A DNA stretch of 64,000 nucleotides from Lachnospiraceae bacterium (GCA_024682835.1 JAIKYU010000030.1:1-64000); one strand, 5' to 3'. Positions 1 through 8,160 are shown, counted from the first letter of the stretch. Notes: generated by a model from the sequence alone, not told the origin. Made by a program: numbers and translations.

Positions 1-115
1 TATATGCGAAAAATACGTTGTTCATACGAAAGATTATAAGAGGGAAAATGGTATTAGTTATATCCCGGTATACATGGTACCGTTTTTATAAAAGGTTGTG
101 ACATTATAGCATTGA

Positions 116-433
116 AGAACTGTTATATTACTTCTCGATCTGTATGAGCGAGGCGAATTAACTAATGTTATCAATCGGGTTGTCGAGAACATAAATCACA
201 GCTTTACAAAAGAAGTCATGTCTTATCTTTACAATGTGAAGCCACGGAGCACAGAGATTATAGTCGATGAGATGCTTTATTACGGGCTTGGTACGGAGAA
301 AGAGTAATGAGCAAATTGGAAATTTATATCTGATTATCCGGAATATGACATTGATGTAAAGCTGTGTGCCTTTATGGCTGCGGAGATGAAGGAAGCGGAG
401 CGAGAGGATGAAGCGTTCAAGCAGGAGAATTAG
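116..433 (+). pseudogene. Decayed protein remnant at the element end
   Basis: One frame reads RTVILLLDLYERGELTNVIN and on to GLGTEKE, then meets two consecutive stops (taa tga), then continues in the same frame with about 40 more sensible residues (ANWKFISDYPEYD to EAFKQEN) before a third stop. A readable frame broken by stops, with no start codon or ribosome site, fits a decayed gene. I do not recognise the family. It lies in the AT-rich part of the integrated element, where decay is common. Confidence 0.35.
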
Positions 434-536
434 CAGGGTTTTATCAATACTGTTGGGAGTTTCAATGATGTTTTCGTTATTTGGATGCGGAATGCAGAAA
501 CTGGATGGTGACGGCATGATATATAAACCTGCGTAA
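408..536 (+). CDS. Short lipoprotein-like peptide, probably a truncated gene
   Basis: This 42-residue frame starts MKRSSRRISRVLSILLGVS, followed by MMFSLFGCGMQKL. A basic n-region, a hydrophobic stretch and a lipobox (LFGC) form a textbook type II signal peptide, but only about 16 residues follow the lipid-accepting cysteine. It is therefore probably the 5' remnant of a longer lipoprotein gene. It overlaps the end of the broken upstream frame. The function is unknown, and it may not be expressed. Confidence 0.35.
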   Translation: MKRSSRRISRVLSILLGVSMMFSLFGCGMQKLDGDGMIYKPA

Positions 537-946
537 TGTTTGTTGTTAACATTTTATCTGTGGAATATAGTTTTATTTTGTTACTGATTCAATGAATAAG
601 CTGTTGATAATTTAGATGGATTAAGCGTTTTGGATTAGAAAAAGCTGAATGCAGTTATATATACATTACTTGCAGCATTTATACCATTGTGGAAGTGAAG
701 GCTTGGAAGGGTTCTAAAGCTGGAAGGGGAAGTCTGAAGAGCGGAATCGGATGGCTGAGTATGGACTTCAGCAAGAGATTATAACTGAATAACGAAATGT
801 TATTGAGCCTGTGAGCATTTGGAGAAATCCTGATGTTCACAGGCTTGTTTTCGTGATAGCTCCATGAATTTTGCCACCGTTTTTACTAATAAGTCAATAA
901 GTTCCTTGAAAACCGCATAAAATCAACCGATTTCGAATTTTTTATC
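537..946. other. AT-rich stretch with gene debris, no intact gene
   Basis: No complete gene is visible here. A short readable stretch around 690-790 ends GIGWLSMDFSKRL before a stop and looks like the C-terminus of a lost protein, whose family I cannot name. Near 869-884 a motif close to ATTTTGCCACCGTTTTT resembles the TTTTACCACCATTTT repeats that lie beside the integrase. Confidence 0.4.
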
Positions 947-976
947 TTGACAAGTCGCGTCACTTAATAGTATAAT
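947..976 (+). promoter_or_regulatory. Promoter of the IS transposase
   Basis: A consensus TTGACA at 947-952 and TATAAT at 971-976 are separated by 18 bp. They sit 26 bp upstream of the transposase start, which has its own GTGAGGTG ribosome site. This is a strong sigma-70-type promoter for an insertion sequence. Confidence 0.75.
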
Positions 977-1001
977 TATACTAGAAAGTGAGGTGCAACA
1001 C

Positions 1002-2801
1002 ATGGCAAGAATAGGCAGACCGCCAAAGGCGGACAGTGGTTATCATGTATCAGTACACACAGCCAATGGTTATCGTTACGCCAGCACGCAACCACTCGTC
1101 GATGATCAGAGTGGCGGTTCCGGGAAGCGCCATCACATTCACTGGGGCCGACTGGAGGATGGCAACGTATTCATTCCGGGTAAGGCATATATCCTTGCCT
1201 CTCCTCAGGAAAGACGGAAACTTATCTTTCCTGATGGCTGGGATCTGTCTGCCATCGATCAGCTTTCCGGAGCACGTAAGCCGGGCCGCCCATCCTATGA
1301 TGGTGAAGATCTTAACCGTTTCTACGGAGACATTTGGTTGTTAGAACAATTGAGCAACAAACTTGGGCTCCGTAGAGATCTCATGGTCGTGTTTAACGGT
1401 AACGGCGAAATAGTCGATGACATCCTTACACTTGCCTATTTCCCGATCATTAGCGACTATGCCTATCGACGTCTTCCGAGATGGCAGCGGATCGTCAAAA
1501 CACCATCGGATCGGGAATTGATGCCATCGTACGTGACCAAACTTACACAAAGCATTACAGAGCAACACCGAAAGGAGCTCCTGGAAATTCGTTCCGCAAG
1601 GCTGGGGGCAGAAGAGCTCCTGGCAGTTGATTCAACATCCAGATCCGCCTGGGGCGATAAGCTTGCGGATATCCATTGGGGGAAGAACAAGGATCGCCTT
1701 CCGCTTCCTCAGGCAAAAGAGGTTGTTGCTTATACTCTCACCAGCCATATGCCGGTTTATTACCGGACATTTCCGGGCAACATGCCGGATTCAAGGAGCC
1801 TGCAGGTTATCTTAGCCGACATGGAACACGCGGGGTTCAAGGATGTGATCTTTGTCACGGATCGCGGCTATGAATCAACCCGTAACCTGGAGACCTACAT
1901 CGTCAAAGGATTACCCTTTATTGCCTGCTCCGAAGTTGGCCACGGATATGTCCTTGAACAGATCACTTCCTTTGGCGAATTCAACACCCGCCCGGATAGC
2001 ATGGAAGTGGATCCCGATCTGCAGGTTTACTACAAACAGTTCAACTACACATACGACGTAAAGGGCAAGGGATCAGCTATTAAAAAGGGCTCGCTTACGA
2101 TCAACCTGTACCTCGACCCCATCCGCCGGAGTTCCGAACTTGTGTACCTGGATTCAGAGATCAAGCTCCAAAAAGAAGAGATCCTGAACCGGATACGAGA
2201 GCAGATCCCTTGCGAAGATGATGCATCTCTGAAGCGGAAACTGCGTTACTACAAGATCAAGTACGATCCTGCAACCCGGTTGATCGAGTCTTATTCTCTT
2301 GACGAGAAGAAAGTGGCAAAAGCGAAGAAAACCTCGGGTTTCTTTGCGATCACTACTTCCGGCGTGTCGATGAATGCTATAGAGACGTATAAGCATTATC
2401 GACTGCGTGATGAGCAGGAAAAGTACTTCCAGCAGATGAAAGGACAGCTGCACTTCGACAAACAGCAGAACAGTTCGGAAGAAGGAAAAACGGGAAGGCT
2501 CTTCATCCTCTTTCTGTCATTGATCCTGACATCACATATCCGTTATGTTTGGAAGACTACGAAGCTTTATGAACTCTTTGAGTCTTCGCTGGATATCCTT
2601 GATGAGATGCGGCCGATCCGCTGCATCGAGCATAAGAAAAAAGCGAAGATCAACACCCCCTTTGTCGGTGCGCAGGTAGATATATGCGAGGTTTTTGAAG
2701 TTGACATACCCGATGACTGCAGTCCCGACTATGTGTCGAAACGCAAGTCACCCAGGCGCCGTGGCCGTCCGCGCAAGCCGCTAAAGGAGCGCGAGGTTTG
2801 A
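1002..2801 (+). CDS. IS1634-like (IS4 superfamily) DDE transposase
   Basis: This 599-residue transposase would catalyse cut-and-paste movement of its insertion sequence. The DDE triad is visible: D210 in AVDSTS, D287 in VTDRGYES, and E473 inside a perfect Y-(2)-R-(3)-E-(6)-K signature in YRLRDEQEKYFQQMK. The N-terminus is RIGRPPKADSGY and the C-terminus is basic (RRRGRPRKP), as in IS1634-type proteins. ATG at 1002 is preferred over GTG at 993 because GTGAGGTG lies 6 bases before it. The frame is intact, so the element may be active. I could not find convincing terminal inverted repeats or a target duplication by eye, so its exact ends are undefined. Confidence 0.9.
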   Translation: MARIGRPPKADSGYHVSVHTANGYRYASTQPLVDDQSGGSGKRHHIHWGRLEDGNVFIPGKAYILASPQERRKLIFPDGWDLSAIDQLSGARKPGRPSYDGEDLNRFYGDIWLLEQLSNKLGLRRDLMVVFNGNGEIVDDILTLAYFPIISDYAYRRLPRWQRIVKTPSDRELMPSYVTKLTQSITEQHRKELLEIRSARLGAEELLAVDSTSRSAWGDKLADIHWGKNKDRLPLPQAKEVVAYTLTSHMPVYYRTFPGNMPDSRSLQVILADMEHAGFKDVIFVTDRGYESTRNLETYIVKGLPFIACSEVGHGYVLEQITSFGEFNTRPDSMEVDPDLQVYYKQFNYTYDVKGKGSAIKKGSLTINLYLDPIRRSSELVYLDSEIKLQKEEILNRIREQIPCEDDASLKRKLRYYKIKYDPATRLIESYSLDEKKVAKAKKTSGFFAITTSGVSMNAIETYKHYRLRDEQEKYFQQMKGQLHFDKQQNSSEEGKTGRLFILFLSLILTSHIRYVWKTTKLYELFESSLDILDEMRPIRCIEHKKKAKINTPFVGAQVDICEVFEVDIPDDCSPDYVSKRKSPRRRGRPRKPLKEREV

Positions 2802-2997
2802 GGCAGAGTTTTTAGTATAATTTGATGCAAAATTCCTGTTACTTATGGAGTAGCGCAATTGTACTCTTAGAATTTCATAAACACGGAAGATTTCTTTGGG
2901 ATTTTTTTCGTGCGTTTTCGTTTTCATTGGTGGCTTTTGCGATATTCCACCATAGGACAGCAAAGATAACCCTGAGATTGGGAGAGGGGAGGTACTT

Positions 2998-3192
2998 ATG
3001 GACGGAGTGAGAATTCTTACATCAAAGGATGTATCAAAACGGCTGGGGATGGGAATCAATCAGACAAGAGCTCTGATCCGGCGGAAGGATTTCCCGAAGA
3101 TCATGGTCGGGAAGAAGGCACTGATACCGGAGGACGCTCTGGAGGAATGGATTCACAGCAGCATTTACAAGAAATATGATATATCCGTATAA
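2998..3192 (+). CDS. Excisionase-like small DNA-binding protein
   Basis: This 64-residue protein has a MerR/excisionase-type winged helix-turn-helix: LTSKDVSKRLGMGINQTRAL is the helix-turn-helix and KDFPKIMVGKKALIPEDALE the wing. Such proteins bend DNA at attachment sites and bias the integrase towards excision. A GGAGAGGGGAGG ribosome site precedes the ATG. It faces the integrase gene tail to tail, with a hairpin between them, unlike the usual same-strand xis-int order. The position next to the integrase supports an excisionase role; a plain regulator is the alternative. Confidence 0.7.
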   Translation: MDGVRILTSKDVSKRLGMGINQTRALIRRKDFPKIMVGKKALIPEDALEEWIHSSIYKKYDISV

Positions 3193-3197
3193 CACAA

Positions 3198-3220
3198 GAG
3201 CCGGACGAACTGTCCGGCTC
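3198..3220. terminator. Bidirectional hairpin between xis-like and int genes
   Basis: A perfect inverted repeat, GAGCCGGAC / GTCCGGCTC with a 5-base loop, lies between the convergent stop codons of the excisionase-like gene and the integrase. It probably ends transcription from both sides. The T-tract is weak on both strands. Confidence 0.6.
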
Positions 3221-3242
3221 AAGTCTTTCCATATAGACTGTA

Positions 3243-4592
3243 TTAGTTATCTTCTTCCACGTATGGGACGCTATAGAGCGACTTTTCTTCGGACTCCTCT
3301 TTTTTTGCGTCATACTCAAACTTCGCATAGACATCATCGATCTGTTCGTTGATGATGTTGTAATAGATTCTCGTGGTGGTGCCCACATCGGAATGACCGG
3401 CCTGCTGACTGATTACTTTGATGTCCGCACCGTGCCGGATGAAGTAGGAGATCCCGGTATGTCTCAGACCATGGATGGTCACATGCTTCGTTATGCCGCA
3501 GCGCTTGAAAGCGGATTTGAGAAGCGTGATCAGGTTCTGAGAAGCGAAGGGATTCCCGTTTACCGTATTGAAGATGAACGTGCGGGGATCGATCTCATTA
3601 TTTCCGTTCAGCACATCGATCCGTTTGGTCCTGAGGAGCCGCAGATGATTATTCAGGGCATCCATGGCCTGCGGGGAGAGTTTGATCACACGCCTGCCCA
3701 TCTTTGTCTTGGGGGCAAACAGCTTCCATTCCCATTTGGGTTCACCTTCCTTGATGTCCTTATCATCCCGGCGTACGCGTGCATATGCCTTATAGATTTT
3801 GATCGTCCGGTTCTCAAAATCGATATCCCGGTACTGGATGGCCTGGCATTCTCCGAGACGCACATAGGTCCACATAATGAAGAGAATCATGTAACAGGCT
3901 GAGGTGGGCTCCCTTTTCATGTCCTCAGACAGTCTTGCGATTTCGTTATCAGAGAGAACTTCCATCTCGCCGGTATCGACAATGCCATCTTCGTCGATCT
4001 TCAGAGCCTTCTCTCCGCTGGGAGATTTGACGAAAAGCATCGGATTGTCCCTGGGGCTTTTCATATAGAAGAAAGAGAAGAACATGCTGTACATCTGGAA
4101 TGTCTTCTTTGCCGTGGATATGGACTTGTCTTTGTATATCCCGTTCAGGAATACCTGAATATCCTCAGCCGTGATGTTGGAGAGCATCGTCCGCCCAAGC
4201 TTTGTTCCCTTGCAATAGGTCTTATAGGTGCTGTAAATCGTATCGTAGGAACGGGCCTTCAGTTCCGGCTTCTTATAGGTCTCCAGCCATTTGAAAACAG
4301 CCTCCTCGAGAAGGATCTCGTCGTTAACGGTACTCTGTGTGCTGCTCGTGCTTACCGGATCTCTGGCAAATATGCTGAGTTTCTCATCTTCCAGATACTC
4401 CGATTCCTTCTTTTTCATTTTCATAATGGCTTCGCGTTCCGTCCTCCCATAAACGGATACACGTTTTCTGGCATCATCACCGATCCATTTGGTGAGAACA
4501 CAGTAGTCCCTGCCATTTATACGCTTTTTGGTCATGGAGCCTTCGCCATGGGCGCGTCTGGATGTTGTCTGTTCCTTGATCATTCTCGACAT
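3243..4592 (-). CDS. Tyrosine recombinase (integrase) of an integrative element
   Basis: This 449-residue site-specific recombinase would integrate and excise the element. It has an N-terminal AP2-like arm-binding region (GRDYCVLTKWIGD, about residues 27-60), a core-binding SAM-like domain (about 95-190) and the catalytic domain. The catalytic set is visible: R245 (TYVRLGE), K295 or K297 (PKTKMGRR), H374 and R377 (HGLRH), H400 (AGHSD) and the nucleophile Y410 (TRIYYN). It resembles Tn916/ICE-type integrases in length and layout. A GGGGGGAGGAAG ribosome site precedes the ATG. It lies about 470 bp from the 3' end of tRNA-Trp, a common integration target. All key residues are present, so it may be functional. 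Confidence 0.92.
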   Translation of the reverse strand: MSRMIKEQTTSRRAHGEGSMTKKRINGRDYCVLTKWIGDDARKRVSVYGRTEREAIMKMKKKESEYLEDEKLSIFARDPVSTSSTQSTVNDEILLEEAVFKWLETYKKPELKARSYDTIYSTYKTYCKGTKLGRTMLSNITAEDIQVFLNGIYKDKSISTAKKTFQMYSMFFSFFYMKSPRDNPMLFVKSPSGEKALKIDEDGIVDTGEMEVLSDNEIARLSEDMKREPTSACYMILFIMWTYVRLGECQAIQYRDIDFENRTIKIYKAYARVRRDDKDIKEGEPKWEWKLFAPKTKMGRRVIKLSPQAMDALNNHLRLLRTKRIDVLNGNNEIDPRTFIFNTVNGNPFASQNLITLLKSAFKRCGITKHVTIHGLRHTGISYFIRHGADIKVISQQAGHSDVGTTTRIYYNIINEQIDDVYAKFEYDAKKEESEEKSLYSVPYVEEDN

Positions 4593-5005
4593 AATCTTCC
4601 TCCCCCCATGTTATAATCCGGAAATGCCGTAAATACGCCATTTTCGCTTTCGTTTTACCACCATTTGCTATTCATAAGCATAACGCATTTTCCGCGGTTT
4701 TACAAGCCTGTTTCCGATGGTTTTATAAAGGTTTTAGAATTAAATACTTCCCGCAACTATTACAACCTTAAAGCGCTGTTATACAACCGTTTGACACTAT
4801 TTCTGTTTCGATTTGGAACATGGGTACATGTAGTATTTACCCCCATGTTTTAATACGAATTAGAACATGGGATTTTACCACCATTTTCCCTGCGGTTTTA
4901 CTACCATTTTTAACTCCATTTTTACCACCATTTTTTGGTGTTTTTGAGTGCTTTGAAGTGGATTTTAGTGGTAGAAAGTTTATTGATAAGACCACCTGAT
5001 GGCAT
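4593..5005. other. Putative attachment region between integrase and tRNA-Trp
   Basis: No gene is seen in these 413 bases. The stretch is AT-rich and holds repeated short motifs: copies of TTTTACCACCATTT and several ACATGGG motifs in both orientations (near 4606, 4818, 4848 and 4865). Arrays like this beside an integrase gene are typical arm-type binding sites for integrase or excisionase. The crossover core would be at the tRNA 3' end; its partner copy lies outside the window. Confidence 0.5.
4653..4936 (+). repeat. Direct repeats TTTTACCACCATTT, probable integrase arm sites
   Basis: Copies lie at about 4653-4666, 4873-4887, 4896-4911 (one change, TACTACC) and 4920-4935. All have the same orientation and three are clustered at the tRNA-proximal side. 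A related copy with two changes is at 869-884, before the transposase promoter. Spacing and orientation fit arm-type recombinase sites. Confidence 0.55.
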
Positions 5006-5048
5006 GAGAAAACCCAGTAACCATGGGCATTTTAGCTTGATTACTGGG
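5006..5048 (-). terminator. Terminator of tRNA-Trp
   Basis: The inverted repeat CCCAGTAA (5013-5020) / TTACTGGG (5041-5048), followed on the minus strand by TTTTCTC, forms an intrinsic terminator just downstream of the tRNA. The terminator is still next to the tRNA, so any insertion junction would lie within the tRNA 3' end or beyond this hairpin. Confidence 0.7.
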
Positions 5049-5060
5049 CTTCTTTTGGAG

Positions 5061-5132
5061 CAGGGGAAGAGGGATTCGAACCCCCATGAACGGTTTTGGA
5101 GACCGCAATACTAGCCATTGTATGATTCCCCT
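5061..5132 (-). tRNA. tRNA-Trp (anticodon CCA)
   Basis: The minus strand folds as a full cloverleaf. The acceptor is AGGGGAA / TTCCCCT with discriminator G, the D-stem is ATAC / GTAT, the anticodon stem is GCGGT / ACCGT with loop CTCCAAA (anticodon CCA), and the T-loop is TTCGAAT. The 3' CCA is not encoded. Its 3' end points towards the integrase, making it the probable integration target. Confidence 0.95.
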
Positions 5133-5170
5133 GTATCCGGATACGTTGAGAACGCATCCAAACTTCGTCA

Positions 5171-5199
5171 ATTATATGTGTAAAAAGTACCCGTGTCAA
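5171..5199 (-). promoter_or_regulatory. Promoter of tRNA-Trp
   Basis: On the minus strand TTGACA and TATAAT are perfect consensus boxes separated by 17 bp, reading into the tRNA. The promoter is divergent from the VanZ-family promoter, which starts 13 bp further on. Confidence 0.85.
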
Positions 5200-5212
5200 T
5201 AGGGTTTATCAT

Positions 5213-5241
5213 TTGACTTTTCCGCATGGATTGATTACGAT
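5213..5241 (+). promoter_or_regulatory. Promoter of the VanZ-family gene
   Basis: TTGACT (5213-5218) and TACGAT (5236-5241) are 17 bp apart. The expected transcription start is about 5248, at or next to the ATG at 5249. The TTG at 5213, which opens a longer frame, is therefore part of the -35 box rather than a start codon. Confidence 0.65.
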
Positions 5242-5248
5242 AGCAGAC

Positions 5249-5866
5249 ATGGAAAATATGGGAAAAAAAAGGGATGAGAGCGTCCGACGGCTGACTGCGT
5301 TTGTGCCGGCGGTTTTGCTGATGGCACTCATTTTTTTCTTCTCTGCGCAGCCGTCGGAAGAGAGCAGCGTGACCAGTGAATTTATCGGGGTCAAATTGTT
5401 TACGGAGGCAAATTTTCTCTTCGGTTTCGGCTGGGATCTGGACAAAATCTACCTGATGTCCGAGGACGCACAGCACGCCATTCGCAAGGCGGCGCATTTC
5501 ACGGAGTATCTGGTGCTTGGCATTGCGCTGATTCATGGCTTTCGCATCAATTTTCCGGCAGGAACCATGCGTGCGCGGCAGGCCTATGGCAGATGGGGGT
5601 TGTGCTCCCTGCTCTTCGGAAGTCTGTATGCGGCAAGCGATGAGATTCACCAGTGTTTTATACCGGGACGATACGGGGCGGCAGGGGACGCGATGATTGA
5701 CTGCGCGGGCGTGCTGACGGGCATCCTCCTGGCGTTATGCGCAGTCGCGTGGAGGGAAAAACGCAGACAGCGGAAAGCGATGCGCCGGAACGGAACAGCG
5801 GTATATCCCGGAACGGAGCCGGATGCCGCTCAGGGCAGCAACGCGGGTATCGTAGAGGTAAGGTGA
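5249..5866 (+). CDS. VanZ-family membrane protein
   Basis: This 205-residue integral membrane protein matches the VanZ-like pattern. It has a first membrane segment (FVPAVLLMALIFFF), then RKAAHFTEYLVLG and the family signature SDEIHQCFIPGR with GDAMIDCAGVLTG before the last membrane helix. VanZ relatives lower susceptibility to teicoplanin or lipopeptides in some hosts, but most chromosomal members have no proven role. The C-terminal 40 residues are polar and variable. The ATG lies almost at the predicted transcription start, so the message may be leaderless; an ATG three codons on is an alternative. The stop overlaps the start of the CLC gene (ATGA). Confidence 0.85.
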   Translation: MENMGKKRDESVRRLTAFVPAVLLMALIFFFSAQPSEESSVTSEFIGVKLFTEANFLFGFGWDLDKIYLMSEDAQHAIRKAAHFTEYLVLGIALIHGFRINFPAGTMRARQAYGRWGLCSLLFGSLYAASDEIHQCFIPGRYGAAGDAMIDCAGVLTGILLALCAVAWREKRRQRKAMRRNGTAVYPGTEPDAAQGSNAGIVEVR

Positions 5867-7128
5867 TGAATGGCGCAATCATCCGGCACAAGCTGAAGCA
5901 TAATTCGGAGCGGCTGCTTTCGGTTTTGAAATGGACCGTTCTTTCGCCTGCGATCGGCGCGCTTCTCGGGGTGTTCGGCGCGATCTTTCATCACGGGATC
6001 CGGCTTGCGAATGCGTATCGCGAGGCGCACCCGTGGGTGCTGTTTCTGCTGCCGGTCGGCGCGGTGGGGATCCATTTACTGTACAGGGTTTTTCACGATG
6101 AGAAGGACGGCGGGACCAATCTGGTGCTGTCGGCCATTCATGCCAAGGACGATATTCCGCTGCGCATGGCTCCGCTCATTTTCCTGTCGACGATATTCTC
6201 CCATTTTGTCGGCGCCTCGGTCGGACGGGAGGGCGCCGCGCTTCAGTTCGGCGGTTCAATCGGCAACTTTTTCGGCAAGCTGTTCGGCTTTTCCGAGACG
6301 GATAAGAAGACGATGATCATGGTGGGCATGTCCGGCGTTTTTTCGGCGCTTTTCGGAGCGCCTATCGCGGCGGCGTTTTTTTCCATGGAGGTGGTGAGCG
6401 TCGGAATCATGCACTATGCGGCCCTGATGCCCTGCGTGCTTGCCTCGCTTGTCGCACGCACGGTGGCTGCGAGGCTCGATACGCCTGCCGCGGGGTTTGA
6501 TATCGGCCAGATTCCGGCCTACACGCTGTCGGGAGGCCTCAAGGTCCTCCTTCTCGCCGTTTTATGCGGCCTTCTTTCGATCCTGTTCTGTCTCTGTCTG
6601 CACCGGGGCGGGGCGCTGGCAAGCCGCTTTGTTCCCAACCGGTATGTGAGAGCGCTGCTCTTCGGCAGCGCGGTGCTCGCGCTCACCCTGCTCGCCGGCG
6701 ATCAGACCTACAACGGAGCAGGTGTGGATTATATCAATGCGTGTATTCGCGGGGAGGGACGGCCTCTGGCCTTTCTCATAAAAATCCTGTTTACCGCGCT
6801 GTCGATCATTGCGGGATACAGGGGCGGCGAAATCGTGCCGTCGTTCTTTATCGGTGCGTCGTTCGGCTGCATTTACGGGGAACTGATGAACTTTTCTCCC
6901 GGGTTCTGCGCGGCACTCGGCATGGGCGCCGTTTTCTGCGGGGTTACGAACTGCCCCGTCACCTCCTTCCTGATCTGCTGTGAGCTGTTCGGTTTTGAGG
7001 GGGCGCCTTACTATCTGCTGGCGCTGTCTTTTGCCTATCTGCTGTCCGGCTACTACGGGCTCTATACCAGCCAGACCATCGTCTATTCCAAGTACAAATC
7101 CAATTTCATCAACAAGGAGACGCACTGA
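5866..7128 (+). CDS. CLC-family anion channel or H+/anion antiporter
   Basis: This 420-residue polytopic protein has CLC signatures: SVGREGAALQFGGSIG (gating glutamate in GREGA), FGAPIAAAFFSMEV and GYRGGEIVPSFFIGASFG. It would move chloride or fluoride across the cytoplasmic membrane. GREGA in place of the classical GREGP, together with the GGEIVPSFFIG segment, is closer to bacterial fluoride-type CLCs, but I cannot settle the ion by eye. It is translationally coupled to the VanZ-family gene by an ATGA overlap. An upstream in-frame extension is rejected because it lies inside that gene. Confidence 0.9.
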   Translation: MNGAIIRHKLKHNSERLLSVLKWTVLSPAIGALLGVFGAIFHHGIRLANAYREAHPWVLFLLPVGAVGIHLLYRVFHDEKDGGTNLVLSAIHAKDDIPLRMAPLIFLSTIFSHFVGASVGREGAALQFGGSIGNFFGKLFGFSETDKKTMIMVGMSGVFSALFGAPIAAAFFSMEVVSVGIMHYAALMPCVLASLVARTVAARLDTPAAGFDIGQIPAYTLSGGLKVLLLAVLCGLLSILFCLCLHRGGALASRFVPNRYVRALLFGSAVLALTLLAGDQTYNGAGVDYINACIRGEGRPLAFLIKILFTALSIIAGYRGGEIVPSFFIGASFGCIYGELMNFSPGFCAALGMGAVFCGVTNCPVTSFLICCELFGFEGAPYYLLALSFAYLLSGYYGLYTSQTIVYSKYKSNFINKETH

Positions 7129-7263
7129 CGAAGGAAACGCAGACGCCTGCTTCGCTTTCGGTGTGTTTTGTGATATACTGAAAACCGCTGGACGTGCCGC
7201 GGAAATTGGTCAAACGGATCGATTGCGCGAATCAATCGCCATGGTGGCAGAACGGAGGGAAAA

Positions 7264-7899
7264 ATGAAAATCTATTCAGTGACGGACGCGGAATTCAAAC
7301 CTTACGGAAAGGTGCTTGCCGGCTATCAGACCGATGCGCTTTGCCGGGCGCTTGATGAGAAGACGCCTCTTCCGGAAGGGGTGGACTATGTGATGAGCGA
7401 GGCGGCGCTTGAGTATACCGATCTTTTCGGATCGCTTCAGAACAATGCCTACGGCGGCATGCCGATCCAGATCGGTTACTGCAACGGCCACAACACCAGA
7501 CTGAATTGCCTGGAATATCACAGGGACAGCGAGTTGAATATCGGTTCCACGGATTTCATTCTGCTTCTTGCCAGGGCGGAGGATATTGTGGACGGAAAGC
7601 TGGACACCTCTAAGGTGAAGGCGTTTAAGGCGTCAAAAGGACAGGTGGTGGAGGTCTATGAGACAACGCTGCATTATGCGCCCTGTTCTGCGGCGGCAGG
7701 AGCGGGCTTCAAGGTCGCGATCGTTCTGCCCAAGGGAACCAACGGCGCGGTGCCGAAGCTGGAGGCCAAAAACGAAGAGGATCGGTGGATGACCGCCTGC
7801 AACAAGTGGCTTCTGGCGCACGCGGAATCCGCTGAAGCAAAGAGCGGTGCCTATGTGGGCCTGACCGGCGAGAATATCGATATTGCGGGGCTGATCTGA
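7264..7899 (+). CDS. DUF4867 family protein
   Basis: This 211-residue soluble protein contains GYCNGHNTRLNCLEYHRDSE and a following LNIGSTDFILLLA, which I recognise as the DUF4867 family common in Clostridia. The His/Glu-rich centre followed by beta-rich segments suggests a cupin-like fold related to ureidoglycolate lyase-type proteins; that is an inference. There is no signal peptide or membrane segment. GGAGGG precedes the ATG. The 134 bp gap from the CLC gene suggests separate expression. Confidence 0.75.
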   Translation: MKIYSVTDAEFKPYGKVLAGYQTDALCRALDEKTPLPEGVDYVMSEAALEYTDLFGSLQNNAYGGMPIQIGYCNGHNTRLNCLEYHRDSELNIGSTDFILLLARAEDIVDGKLDTSKVKAFKASKGQVVEVYETTLHYAPCSAAAGAGFKVAIVLPKGTNGAVPKLEAKNEEDRWMTACNKWLLAHAESAEAKSGAYVGLTGENIDIAGLI

Positions 7900-7935
7900 A
7901 GAATAAAGGGGTTGAAGTAACGTTTGTACCATATC

Positions 7936-7964
7936 TTGATTTCCTTCCTGATCTCTGATACTAT
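7936..7964 (+). promoter_or_regulatory. Promoter of the 46-codon gene
   Basis: TTGATT (7936-7941) and TACTAT (7959-7964) are 17 bp apart, upstream of the small reading frame at 8020. Confidence 0.5.
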
Positions 7965-8019
7965 ATGTAGGAAGTGGTGAATGCCAAATGGCAGAATGAA
8001 AATCAGGAAGGGGCGGCTA

Positions 8020-8160
8020 ATGACTTTTGAATTGTGGCTTTTTGCCATGAAGAAGCTTGGACAGACACCGGATGCGGCCAAGCTGGTTTTTGATAATATG
8101 CCGGATGCCGAAAAGGAAGAGCTGGTGAAGGAGTACCAGGCAAGCGGAATGTCCTCCTGA
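8020..8160 (+). CDS. Small protein of 46 residues, unknown function
   Basis: The peptide begins MTFELWLFAMKKLGQTPDA and ends EEYKEYQ-like, then ASGMSS. It has a strong AGGAAGGGG ribosome site 6 bases before the ATG and its own promoter upstream. The composition is that of a helical cytosolic protein. An in-frame ATG at 7996 would add 8 residues but has no ribosome site. I do not recognise the family. Good expression signals and the lack of a competing gene on either strand support a real small gene. Confidence 0.6.
   Translation: MTFELWLFAMKKLGQTPDAAKLVFDNMPDAEKEELVKEYQASGMSS

Noticed and set aside
876-2960. Terminal inverted repeats defining the insertion sequence
   Set aside because: I compared the flanks of the transposase gene and found no convincing matching inverted ends, so the IS boundaries are left open.
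5213-5248. TTG at 5213 as the start of the VanZ-family gene
   Set aside because: This TTG is the first part of a -35 box paired with TACGAT at 17 bp, and the added residues have no family similarity.
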